Position numbers and translations under genes: made by a program. Shown one piece after another: positions 1-8,290 of a stretch of DNA of 64,000 nucleotides. The stretch comes from Lachnospiraceae bacterium MD329 (GTDB taxonomy: Bacteria; Bacillota; Clostridia; UBA1381): NCBI GenBank assembly GCA_010206265.1, contig VIQV01000008.1:1-64000 (forward strand), read 5' to 3'. Below the pieces are notes generated by a model. The model was not told where the DNA came from and ran no database searches. It was given only the letters and a program-made list of their open reading frames with translations. Numbering within the stretch: the stretch's first letter is position 1; each line of letters opens with the position of its first letter.

Positions 1-765
1 ATATCCGAAAAAGGCTTAAACACACAAAACGGCTTGAGCCAGTCATCAGTAAAAAAAGTGTTTATTACACTTTCACAAGCTTGTAAACAGGCAGTGTCTG
101 TTAATATACTGTATCAAAATCCTTGTAATAGTGTGCAGCTCCCTAAAAAGCCGGCACGCGAGGCAACGGCATTTTCTGTTGATGAACAAAATAAATTCCT
201 TTCGTTCTGTAACGGTAACAGCACCTTTGAAAACCTATTTATATTTGCATTTAACACAGGTATGCGTTTGGGTGAAATGCTTGCTTTAACGTGGGATGAT
301 ATTGACTTGGAAAATAGAATGGTGAATGTTAATAAAAATTTAGTAGTAATCAATGATTACAATAAAAATGCCACAAAAAAAAGCAAAACCGTTATAGATT
401 CAACAACAAAAACAACAAGCGGCAAACGCGATATTCCGTTATCAGATGCGGCTGAAATGTGCGTAAAGCAGCAGCAAGAAAAAAATATAAATTCGCCATT
501 TGTGTTTTGTTCTGCAGCCGGTACGCCGCTTACAAAACGTAACATATACCGCGCCTTTAACGATAGATTAAAAAAAGCTAAAATCACAACACATCTGACA
601 ATACATTCTATGCGTCATAGTTTCGCAACGCGCCTTTTGGAAAAAGGCGCGGATATAAAGACCGTATCGGAACTGTTAGGACATAAATCCATACAAATTA
701 CATTGGATATATATAGTCACATATCCGCCAATCTAAAACACCAAACAATATCGTTATTAAATTAG
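1..765 (+). CDS. Tyrosine recombinase (phage/ICE-type integrase), C-terminal part
   Basis: Site-specific recombinase that integrates or excises a mobile element. The frame is open to the left edge, so the N-terminus lies outside the window. What is visible is the end of the core-binding domain (GLSQSSVKK onward) and the whole catalytic domain: the first Arg in TGMRLGEML, the HSMRHSFATRLLEKG block with His-x-x-Arg, LGHKS with the third His, and the nucleophile Tyr in DIYSHIS close to the C-terminus. All catalytic positions are present, so the enzyme looks functional. The gene points toward a tRNA-Lys 3' fragment about 120 bases downstream, the usual arrangement for an integrase next to its attachment site. 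The element itself therefore lies to the left. Confidence 0.93.
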   Translation: MSEKGLNTQNGLSQSSVKKVFITLSQACKQAVSVNILYQNPCNSVQLPKKPAREATAFSVDEQNKFLSFCNGNSTFENLFIFAFNTGMRLGEMLALTWDDIDLENRMVNVNKNLVVINDYNKNATKKSKTVIDSTTKTTSGKRDIPLSDAAEMCVKQQQEKNINSPFVFCSAAGTPLTKRNIYRAFNDRLKKAKITTHLTIHSMRHSFATRLLEKGADIKTVSELLGHKSIQITLDIYSHISANLKHQTISLLN

Positions 766-887
766 TTTGGTATTTGTGTGGTAGTTGATGTATATAAATA
801 CTATCGAAAAATATTAAAAAATATTGTGGTACTAAGGTTTTAAGCTCCTTTATAAAGTGGTAAGATAATATATATTGTATAATTATC

Positions 888-934
888 GACTTTTAATCAA
901 GTTGTCCGGGGTTCGAATCTCCGATGGCTCACCA
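888..934 (+). other. tRNA-Lys (TTT) 3' half, probable element attachment site
   Basis: The sequence matches the 3' half of a tRNA: anticodon loop CTTTTAA with anticodon TTT at 892-894, the 3' anticodon strand TCAAG, a perfect T-arm (907-911 pairing with 919-923 around TTCGAAT), acceptor 3' strand ATGGCTC, discriminator A and encoded CCA at 932-934. The D-arm and the 5' acceptor strand are absent upstream, and the 5' anticodon strand pairs only partly. This is what an attL/attR left by integration into tRNA-Lys looks like. The intact tRNA should be at the other end of the element, off-window. Confidence 0.85.
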
Positions 935-940
935 AGTACA

Positions 941-979
941 ATCCGAACTTGTTATTTAAGATAACAAGTTCGGATTTTT
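941..979 (+). terminator. Rho-independent terminator of the tRNA-Lys locus
   Basis: A 15-bp perfect stem (941-955 with 961-975), loop TTAAG, followed by a T run. It lies seven bases after the CCA of the tRNA fragment, so it is probably the native terminator of the tRNA gene and marks the chromosomal side of the junction. Confidence 0.88.
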
Positions 980-997
980 ATCTTTCTTTCATACAAT

Positions 998-1026
998 TTG
1001 ACATTGTCCCCCACCGAATATATAAT
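998..1026 (+). promoter_or_regulatory. Sigma-A type promoter of the two-component operon
   Basis: TTGACA (998-1003), 17-base spacer, TATAAT (1021-1026): full consensus. It sits about 45 bases before the response regulator start. Confidence 0.85.
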
Positions 1027-1070
1027 ATATTATGAAACAAACTATATTCGTTAATTCAAAGGAGCAGCAA

Positions 1071-1754
1071 ATGAAAATACTTATAATTGAAGATGATTTA
1101 AGTTTAGCAAGCGGATTATCATTCGCAATAAAAAAACAAGGCTATGACTTAGACCTTGCGCGCACGAGTGAAGAGGCATATAAAATATGGTCAGACGGCA
1201 AATACGACCTGATAATTTTAGACGTATCCCTCCCCGACGGTTCAGGCTTTGACATATGCCGTACAATCCGCCGCACTTCAAAAGTACCTATTATTTTTCT
1301 TACTGCCGCCGATGAAGAAACCAACATTATTATGGGACTGGACATAGGCGGCGACGACTACATTACAAAACCATTTAAATTAGCAGTTCTTATGTCAAGA
1401 ATAAATGCCCTTCTGCGCCGCAGCAACAATTTTAATCAGTCTGACTCAGAACTGTGTTCAAACGGCATAACCATACAGCTTTTAAAAAGTAAAGTATATA
1501 AAAACGGAGAACAAATTGACCTGACAGCAAGCGAATATAAATTACTATGTCTGTTTATGGAAAATCCTGATATTGTACTTTCAGCAGAACAGATTCTAAG
1601 CAAATTATGGGACTGCAACGAAAACTATGTAGACAGCAACACTCTTACAGTATATATACGCCGTCTGCGCGCTAAAATTGAAAATAATCCGAGTGACCCG
1701 AAAATGATACTTACAGTACGCCGTATGGGCTACAAATGGAATACCGAGATATAA
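1071..1754 (+). CDS. OmpR/PhoB-family response regulator
   Basis: DNA-binding response regulator of 227 residues. The receiver domain (about 1-115) has the acidic pocket Glu7/Asp8/Asp9, phospho-acceptor Asp51 in LIILDVSLPDG, the Thr in FLTAADE, and Lys100 in YITKPF. The C-terminal winged helix (about 130-225) has the YKLLCLFMENP and VYIRRLRAKIE blocks typical of the family. The ATG at 1071 is chosen because AAAGGAG lies six bases upstream; an in-frame ATG at 1032 has no ribosome site. The gene is followed after 14 bases by a histidine kinase and then an ABC exporter, an arrangement seen in VanR/BceR-like envelope-stress systems. The inducer cannot be read from the sequence. Confidence 0.93.
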   Translation: MKILIIEDDLSLASGLSFAIKKQGYDLDLARTSEEAYKIWSDGKYDLIILDVSLPDGSGFDICRTIRRTSKVPIIFLTAADEETNIIMGLDIGGDDYITKPFKLAVLMSRINALLRRSNNFNQSDSELCSNGITIQLLKSKVYKNGEQIDLTASEYKLLCLFMENPDIVLSAEQILSKLWDCNENYVDSNTLTVYIRRLRAKIENNPSDPKMILTVRRMGYKWNTEI

Positions 1755-1768
1755 AAGGTGATTTTACT

Positions 1769-2812
1769 ATGAAAATATTTACCGATAAAAAAATTAAATT
1801 TCTGTTTTTAAGAATGACGTTATACACATTGATATTTGTACTGTTTTCCGTTTTTCTTATTATTTTCAAAATCAACAATGCCGAGGTATATATTACCGTT
1901 TCTTCTATTCTTGCGTCTTTGGCTGTTTTTGCAGACTGCGGTATATACTTTAAAAACCAAAACCGAATTATCGAAAACGCAGAAATGCAGATTATAAAAT
2001 ATATTTCAGGCGACGAAACTGCACGTATTGAATGTGACAATGAGGGTGAACTATACAAACTGTTTCATAAAATAAACTCACTTGCCTCAACACTCAATGC
2101 ACATGCTGAAAACGAGCTTAAATCAAAAGAATTTTTAAAGAATACAATATCAGATATTTCACATCAGTTAAAAACCCCTCTTACCGCCCTGAATATATAC
2201 AACGGCATTATGCAGAGCGAAACAAAAAACCTGCCTGAAATTCAGGAATTTACGACCCTTACCGAACAAGAGCTTGACAGGATAGAAACACTTGTACAAA
2301 ATCTTTTAAAAATCACCAAGCTTGACGCAGGCACAATCATTATTGATAATTCTGAGGAAAACCTGTCTGATATAATTCAAACAATAAAAAATCACTTTTC
2401 GTTCCGCGCCGAACAAGAAGGAAAGCAAATACTCCTTTCGGGCAATGATTCAATAAATCTGTTATGCGACCGTTTATGGCTTACAGAGGCTCTTGACAAT
2501 ATCGTCAAAAATGCTCTTGACCATACTGCAAAAGGCGGTATCATTCAAATCGAATACAGACAATTTACGTCGGTTGTACAAATTATAATAAAAGATAACG
2601 GAAGCGGTATTCACCCTGAAGACCTGCACCATATTTTCAAAAGATTTTACCGCAGCCGATTTTCTAAAGACACTCAGGGCATAGGTCTTGGACTGCCTCT
2701 TGCCAAAGCGATTATCGAAGCACATAAAGGCACAATAGAAGTAGACAGTGAACCGAACAAAGGAACTGTATTTACCATAAATTTTATAACCTCAAATCCT
2801 ACAAAATTGTAG
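1769..2812 (+). CDS. Sensor histidine kinase with short membrane sensor
   Basis: Membrane histidine kinase of 347 residues, partner of the regulator upstream. Two transmembrane helices (about 10-33 and 39-61) are separated by only a handful of residues, so there is almost no extracellular sensor; such kinases often sense in the membrane or through a partner transporter. HisKA domain with His132 in ISDISHQLKTPLTAL; HATPase with N box (NIVKNALDHT), G1 box (DNGSGI), F box and G2 box (GIGLGLPLAK). Start ATG at 1769 follows AAAAGGTG at eight bases. The stop codon lies inside a 22-base near-palindrome that may serve the downstream transporter promoter. Confidence 0.92.
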   Translation: MKIFTDKKIKFLFLRMTLYTLIFVLFSVFLIIFKINNAEVYITVSSILASLAVFADCGIYFKNQNRIIENAEMQIIKYISGDETARIECDNEGELYKLFHKINSLASTLNAHAENELKSKEFLKNTISDISHQLKTPLTALNIYNGIMQSETKNLPEIQEFTTLTEQELDRIETLVQNLLKITKLDAGTIIIDNSEENLSDIIQTIKNHFSFRAEQEGKQILLSGNDSINLLCDRLWLTEALDNIVKNALDHTAKGGIIQIEYRQFTSVVQIIIKDNGSGIHPEDLHHIFKRFYRSRFSKDTQGIGLGLPLAKAIIEAHKGTIEVDSEPNKGTVFTINFITSNPTKL

Positions 2813-2860
2813 GATTAAATTCATATTACTGTAGGATTTTTGCGGTATTATTGTAATACT
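2795..2860 (+). promoter_or_regulatory. Putative response-regulator operator and promoter of the ABC exporter
   Basis: An inverted repeat AATCCTACAA-AA-TTGTAGGATT (2795-2816) is followed by a second TGTAGGATT. The two TGTAGGATT copies start at 2808 and 2830, exactly 22 bases (two helical turns) apart, which is the usual geometry of OmpR-family direct-repeat boxes. A TAATAC -10-like hexamer (about 2855-2860) lies 16-17 bases after the second copy, which would overlap the -35 region. No good -35 hexamer is seen, as expected for an activated promoter. Confidence 0.6.
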
Positions 2861-2884
2861 AACATAGAAAGAGGTGTTTACAAT

Positions 2885-3580
2885 ATGAATTTATTAGAAG
2901 TTAAATCCATTTCAAAAATCTACGGCAGCGGTGAAACCGCTGTACACGCATTAAAAAATGTCAGCTTTTCAGTACCTAAGGGTGAGTTTGTCGCAGTTGT
3001 TGGAGAATCCGGTTCGGGAAAATCCACACTGCTTAATATGATAGGCGCTCTTGATACACCGTCAAGCGGTAAGGTACTTATTGACGGCAGAGATATATTT
3101 TCTATGAAAGACAGTAAACTTACTGTATTCCGCCGAAGAAATATAGGTTTCATATTTCAGGCTTTCAACCTAATTCCCGAATTAACTGTTGAACAGAATA
3201 TAATATTCCCTATACTTCTCGACTACCAAAAACCTGACAAAAAATATCTCGAAGAATTACTGACGGTTCTTAACCTGAAAGAACGCCGCGCCCACCTTCC
3301 GAGTCAGCTTTCGGGCGGACAGCAGCAAAGGGTTGCAATAGGACGCGCTCTTATCACACGCCCCTCCCTGATACTTGCGGACGAGCCGACGGGAAATCTT
3401 GACACGCAAAACAGCAGCGAAGTAATTGCACTGCTGAGAGAGGCGTCAAAAAAATTCGAACAAACGATTATAATGATTACACACAACCGCTCTATTGCAG
3501 CCTCCGCTGACCGCGTACTAAACGTAACCGACGGTGTTTTAACCGATTTGGGAGGTGTTGGCAATGAAAAGTTATCTTAG
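2885..3580 (+). CDS. ABC transporter ATP-binding protein (MacB/LolD/BceA type)
   Basis: ATPase subunit of 231 residues for the two FtsX-type permeases downstream. Walker [10 protein letters not shown] at about 40-48, Q-loop in [13 protein letters not shown], signature [15 protein letters not shown], Walker [13 protein letters not shown] and the switch His in IMITHNRS. The LolD/MacB subfamily is indicated by length, the FNLIPELT block and the permease type. The ATG at 2885 has AGAGGTG upstream with about nine bases spacing. The 3' end overlaps the first permease by 17 bases, implying translational coupling. Confidence 0.93.
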   Translation: MNLLEVKSISKIYGSGETAVHALKNVSFSVPKGEFVAVVGESGSGKSTLLNMIGALDTPSSGKVLIDGRDIFSMKDSKLTVFRRRNIGFIFQAFNLIPELTVEQNIIFPILLDYQKPDKKYLEELLTVLNLKERRAHLPSQLSGGQQQRVAIGRALITRPSLILADEPTGNLDTQNSSEVIALLREASKKFEQTIIMITHNRSIAASADRVLNVTDGVLTDLGGVGNEKLS

Positions 3581-5882
3581 TCTTATTCCCCGTTCCGCGC
3601 GTGTGCATAAAAAGCAAAACCGCCTGACACTTATATGTATAGTTTTAGCGGTATTTCTTGTAACAGTGATTTTTTCCATCACTGACGTATGGTTTTCCTC
3701 CGAAAAAGAAAGCCTTATTAAACGCCACGGAAATTATCATATAATACTCAATGACGTATCTGCAAATACCGCCGAACTTATCGGTATGCAGGATAACATT
3801 TCCGCGTCTTCGTGGTACAGCGCTCTAAATTACAACTCAACAGAAGGTTACTTTATAAATGATACCACTGTTGTTTTAAACGGTGCGGAAAAATCTTATC
3901 TTGACGATATACGCCAATTCCCGACAGAGGGCGAATACCCCCAAAGTGACAGCGACGTAATGCTGAGCGTCAGCGCAAAGGAACTTAATATAAATATCGG
4001 CGGAAATATAACGATAGAGACTCCCGCAGGAGATTTTGTATATACTGTATCCGGCTTTTGCGAAGACACCCTTGAAACACAGGACAGACACGGCATTATT
4101 TACGCATATATGAATATGACGGCATTGGATAGCTTGTGTACTGCTAATAATACGGACTATAAGCCTCAATATTATATTCAGTTTACCGAAAAAACAAAAA
4201 TAAATCAGGCGGTATCAGATATAAAATCGCAGTACAATCTAACGGACAGCAATATCAATGAAAATATGTTTGTTCTCGGATTGTCGGGACAAAGCACAAA
4301 ACAGCAAATGACAAGTCTTTATCCGCTTGCCGCTGCAATGTTTATACTGATTCTGATTGCAGGTGTACTGATGATTTCAAGCTGTATGAACAGTAATGTT
4401 GCCCAGCGAACGCAGTTTTTTGGAATGTTAAGATGTATAGGTGCAAGCAGAAAACAAATTATACGTTTTGTACGGCTGGAGGCGCTTAACTGGTGTAAAA
4501 CCGCTGTTCCGATAGGCTGCGGTTTTGGTGTTGCGGTAACGTGGGTTTTATGCAAAATTTTAAGATATCTGGTAGGCGGCGAATTTGCTGAATTTACATT
4601 TAAGTTTAGTATAATAGGTATAGTTTTGGGAATTGCAGTAGGAATTATAACCGTACTGCTTGCCGCTCATTCGCCTGCCAGACGCGCGGCAAATGTTTCG
4701 CCTATGTCAGCTGTTTCAGGTAGTTTGGCATATAAAAAAAATACTTCACAAGCCGCCAGCACACGTTTATTTAAGGTAGAAATCGCACTCGGAATAAATC
4801 ACGCGACATCTGCAAAAAAGAATCTTATACTTATTACGCTGTCGTTTGCGTTTACTATTATTCTATTTTTCAGCTTTTTTGCAGCGCTTGATTTTGCACG
4901 CGCACTTATGCCTACAGAGTCGGATTTCACAACGGATACGGCTGTCGTAAGCAAGAATTTTATGAACGATTTAGACAGCAATATGAAAACGGAAATGGAA
5001 CAGGTTTCTGGCGTGGATAAAGTATATTCTAATTCGTTCGCGCTTGAATTGCCCGCTGAAATTAACGGTACGGAAACAATCATTGATTTGATTTCATACG
5101 ATAACAATTTACTTGACTTGGGAAATTCAAACCTCATAAGCGGCGATATGTCAGGTGTTTACGGAAATTCATATTACGCGCTGACTGCGTTTAACGCCGA
5201 AAGCCGCCTTGACGTTGGCGATAAAATAAAAATCGGAGATGAAGAGCTTGAAATTGCGGCGGTAAGCTCTCAGAGTATATGGGGAGGCTCACGTCCGACA
5301 GTATACTGCTCCGAGGAAACCTTTACACGTATTACGGGCGAGAAAAACTATGTACTTCTTAATACAAGCCTGAATAAAGATGCCACGGAGGAAACCGTAA
5401 ACGAGCTCCGCACTATTGCAGGCGACAATGAATTTACGGACAGGCGCGAGGAAAATAAACAGAACAATTCCTCCTTCTGGGTAGCCCGTATTGCTGCTTA
5501 CAGTTTTCTGGCAATTATATCTCTGATTACAATTTTCAATATTATGAACAGTGTTTCAATGAGCGTATCGGCAAGAATCAGACAGTATGGCGCAATGCGC
5601 GCAGTCGGAATGAGTGTAAGACAGCTTACGAAAATGATTACAGCCGAGGCTGTAACATATGCCGTATGCGGACTTACAGTCGGCATTGCGGCAGGACTTT
5701 ATATGCATAAGCTTATAATTACAAAACTTATAGTAGAACATTTCGGCGGAAATTGGACATTCCCTGTCACACCGCTTATAGTAATACTTGCAATAGTTGT
5801 TCTGTCTTGTATTGCCGCTGTTTATACGCCTTCAAAACGTATACGAAATATATCTGTCACTGACACCATTCATAATCAGTAG
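3564..5882 (+). CDS. ABC transporter permease with two FtsX domains (copy 1)
   Basis: Membrane subunit of 772 residues. Layout: N-terminal helix (about 20-42, [15 protein letters not shown]), extracytoplasmic domain, three-helix FtsX block around residues 250-375 ([20 protein letters not shown] and [18 protein letters not shown]), another helix, a second extracytoplasmic domain and a second FtsX block at the C-terminus ([37 protein letters not shown]). Such permeases usually act mechanically on envelope substrates or export peptides and antibiotics; the substrate is unknown. The ATG at 3564 is chosen over a GTG nine bases earlier because it aligns with the MKSYLSLIP start of copy 2 and has GGAGG in range. 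Confidence 0.88.
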   Translation: MKSYLSLIPRSARVHKKQNRLTLICIVLAVFLVTVIFSITDVWFSSEKESLIKRHGNYHIILNDVSANTAELIGMQDNISASSWYSALNYNSTEGYFINDTTVVLNGAEKSYLDDIRQFPTEGEYPQSDSDVMLSVSAKELNINIGGNITIETPAGDFVYTVSGFCEDTLETQDRHGIIYAYMNMTALDSLCTANNTDYKPQYYIQFTEKTKINQAVSDIKSQYNLTDSNINENMFVLGLSGQSTKQQMTSLYPLAAAMFILILIAGVLMISSCMNSNVAQRTQFFGMLRCIGASRKQIIRFVRLEALNWCKTAVPIGCGFGVAVTWVLCKILRYLVGGEFAEFTFKFSIIGIVLGIAVGIITVLLAAHSPARRAANVSPMSAVSGSLAYKKNTSQAASTRLFKVEIALGINHATSAKKNLILITLSFAFTIILFFSFFAALDFARALMPTESDFTTDTAVVSKNFMNDLDSNMKTEMEQVSGVDKVYSNSFALELPAEINGTETIIDLISYDNNLLDLGNSNLISGDMSGVYGNSYYALTAFNAESRLDVGDKIKIGDEELEIAAVSSQSIWGGSRPTVYCSEETFTRITGEKNYVLLNTSLNKDATEETVNELRTIAGDNEFTDRREENKQNNSSFWVARIAAYSFLAIISLITIFNIMNSVSMSVSARIRQYGAMRAVGMSVRQLTKMITAEAVTYAVCGLTVGIAAGLYMHKLIITKLIVEHFGGNWTFPVTPLIVILAIVVLSCIAAVYTPSKRIRNISVTDTIHNQ

Positions 5883-5897
5883 GAGGTACCGTTTACA

Positions 5898-8255
5898 ATG
5901 AAAAGCTATTTAAGTCTTATTCCTATTTCAGCAAAGATTAAGAAAAAACAGAATAAAATGACAATCATCTGTATTATTCTTGCGGTATTTCTTGTTACGG
6001 CAATATTTTCTATGGCAGATATGGAACTTCGAAGCCAGAAAATACGAGCAATTTCCGATTACGGCAACTGGCATATAACACTAAAAAACATATCTGAAAA
6101 TGACGCGGAACAGATTTCAGCAAGAGATGACGTTAAGGTTTCTTCGTGGTACGCTTCTCTCAATTATCGTTTAAAGGACGATTACTATATCGGAACAAAA
6201 CGTACAGCGATATGCGGAATTGAAGAACCTGTTATAACAGATATTCTGTCGGACGGTATTACCGAAGGTAAATACCCTAAAAACAATAATGAAATAATGC
6301 TTACAGAAAACGCAAAAGACAGCCTGAATATAAATTTGGGTGACAGCGTTTCACTGAAAACTCCGAGAAGTGAAGAAATATTTACTGTTTCAGGTTTTAG
6401 CGCGTCCACCGCAATGACAAATAAAGCTGACGCCGTTGTCGCGCTTATGCCTCTTGATACCTACAGCCGTTTTTACAGCGAGGCAACAGAAACTGCGCTT
6501 GAAGATTCGGATAAAGTATATTATGTGCAGTTTAAAGAACGCTGTAATATTAAAAAAGCAATTGCACAAATACAGAAACAATACAGCTTAACTGACGAAC
6601 AAATCAGTAAGAATTCCGCACTTTTAGGCATTATGGGATTCAGTACCGATTCATATATGCTCGGCTTGTATTTGATGGCGGCAGTTTTATTCTTTCTGGT
6701 GCTGATTTCCGGAATACTTATGATTTCAAGCAGTATGAACAGTAACGTCGCGCAGAGAACAAAATTCTTCGGAATGTTACGCTGTACGGGCGCAAGTAAA
6801 AAACAAATTATACGTTTTGTACGGCTGGAGGCATTAAATTGGTGTAAAACAGCTATTCCAACAGGCGTACTTGGAGGTATTATAATAACGTGGATTCTAT
6901 GCTCTATCCTGAGATTTTTAGGCGGACGTTATTTCTCAGATATGCCTGTATTTGCAATAAGCGGCGGCGGAATTGCGGCAGGAATTTGCGTTGGTATTCT
7001 GACCGTACTTCTTGCGGCACAATCACCTGCAAAAAAGGCGGCTAAGGTTTCGCCTCTTACGGCAGTTTCCGGTAATGCGGTATCGTCAAATATCTCCCGC
7101 CGTTCCCTGACCGCAGGATTTATTAAAATAGATACCTCGCTCGGCATAAGCCACGCGGTAAAGAGCAGGAAAAATTTTATTCTTATGGTCGGTTCATTTG
7201 CGCTCAGCATTACTCTTTTTCTGGCTTTTTCATCATTTATAGCATTTATGAACCACGCAATTACACCGCTGAAACCCTACACCCCCGACCTCTCAATAGT
7301 ATGCGGTGACAACTCGTGTTCAATTGACCGTTCGCTTGCAGAAAAAATCAGTTCAATGAGCGGAGTAAAACGTGTCTACGGTAGGAGCTTTGCTTATGAC
7401 ATTCCTGCTGAATGTGACGGTAAACTTAAAACCGTAACGCTCATTTCATATGAAAGCAACCAGTTTAACTGGATTGACGAGGAAAACTGGTCGGAGGATA
7501 ATATCGGTCTTGAAAAGGCTGTAAAGGACACTGACGAGGGTTATGTCATAGCGGCATATCACCCTGAAATAGCAATAAACAAAGGCGATAAAATACAAAC
7601 AGGACTTGGAGTTCTTATGGTTACGGACGTTGTTTCGCAAATACCGTTTAACCGAAAAGACGGTGAAGAAATATTGGTCTGTTCAGAAGCATTGTTTAAA
7701 ACACTGACGGGTAATAATAACTATACCATTATCGATATTCAGCTTGAACGCGGCGTAACGGAAGAAGAGGTAAACGCGATACGCAGTCTGTCCGAAGGAT
7801 TTCTCTTTTCCGACCAACGTATAAGCAACAGGGAAACAAAAGGCGCATACTACTCCTTTGCTCTGTTCGTGTACGGATTCTTAGCGGTTATTGCTATGAT
7901 TGCGATATTTAATATTATGAACAGTATTTCAATGAGCGTATCCGCACATATCAGACAGTACGGCGCAATGCGCGCTATTGGTATGAGCATACGCCAGCTT
8001 ATAAAAATGATTACAGCCGAGGCAGTAACATACGCCGTCTGCGGTTCTGCTGTCGGGTGCATAATTGGTCTGCCGGTGCATTATTTACTATTTAACAATC
8101 TCGTAACCGCACGCTGGGGTGACACGTGGACAATACCTTCCTCATCGCTTACAATTATTATACTGCTTGTGGTTTTATCCTCAGTCGCGGCTGTATACGC
8201 TCCGTCAAAGCGTATACAAAATATGTCCGTTACAGATACAATTCACGCGCAGTAA
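5898..8255 (+). CDS. ABC transporter permease with two FtsX domains (copy 2)
   Basis: Paralogue of the preceding gene (785 residues) with the same layout and near-identical segments, such as MKSYLSLIP at the N-terminus, [28 protein letters not shown] in the middle and [14 protein letters not shown] near the end. The two extracytoplasmic domains are more divergent than the membrane parts. AGGAGGT lies upstream; the gap to copy 1 is 15 bases. The pair probably forms a heterodimer served by one ATPase. A tandem duplication with divergence of the outer domains suggests the two halves contact different parts of a substrate or partner. Confidence 0.88.
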   Translation: MKSYLSLIPISAKIKKKQNKMTIICIILAVFLVTAIFSMADMELRSQKIRAISDYGNWHITLKNISENDAEQISARDDVKVSSWYASLNYRLKDDYYIGTKRTAICGIEEPVITDILSDGITEGKYPKNNNEIMLTENAKDSLNINLGDSVSLKTPRSEEIFTVSGFSASTAMTNKADAVVALMPLDTYSRFYSEATETALEDSDKVYYVQFKERCNIKKAIAQIQKQYSLTDEQISKNSALLGIMGFSTDSYMLGLYLMAAVLFFLVLISGILMISSSMNSNVAQRTKFFGMLRCTGASKKQIIRFVRLEALNWCKTAIPTGVLGGIIITWILCSILRFLGGRYFSDMPVFAISGGGIAAGICVGILTVLLAAQSPAKKAAKVSPLTAVSGNAVSSNISRRSLTAGFIKIDTSLGISHAVKSRKNFILMVGSFALSITLFLAFSSFIAFMNHAITPLKPYTPDLSIVCGDNSCSIDRSLAEKISSMSGVKRVYGRSFAYDIPAECDGKLKTVTLISYESNQFNWIDEENWSEDNIGLEKAVKDTDEGYVIAAYHPEIAINKGDKIQTGLGVLMVTDVVSQIPFNRKDGEEILVCSEALFKTLTGNNNYTIIDIQLERGVTEEEVNAIRSLSEGFLFSDQRISNRETKGAYYSFALFVYGFLAVIAMIAIFNIMNSISMSVSAHIRQYGAMRAIGMSIRQLIKMITAEAVTYAVCGSAVGCIIGLPVHYLLFNNLVTARWGDTWTIPSSSLTIIILLVVLSSVAAVYAPSKRIQNMSVTDTIHAQ

Positions 8256-8260
8256 TAAAA

Positions 8261-8290
8261 AAACTCCGTCTATTCAGACGGAGTTTTTCA
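8261..8290. terminator. Bidirectional terminator between exporter operon and GTPase gene
   Basis: An 11-bp stem (8261-8271 with 8276-8286), loop ATTC, with T runs on both strands. It ends the plus-strand exporter operon and the minus-strand GTPase gene. The last codons and the stop of the GTPase gene lie within the hairpin. Confidence 0.88.

Noticed and set aside
941-975. Inverted repeat as an IS end near the integrase
   Set aside because: It is followed by a T run and placed just after the tRNA CCA, so a terminator explains it.
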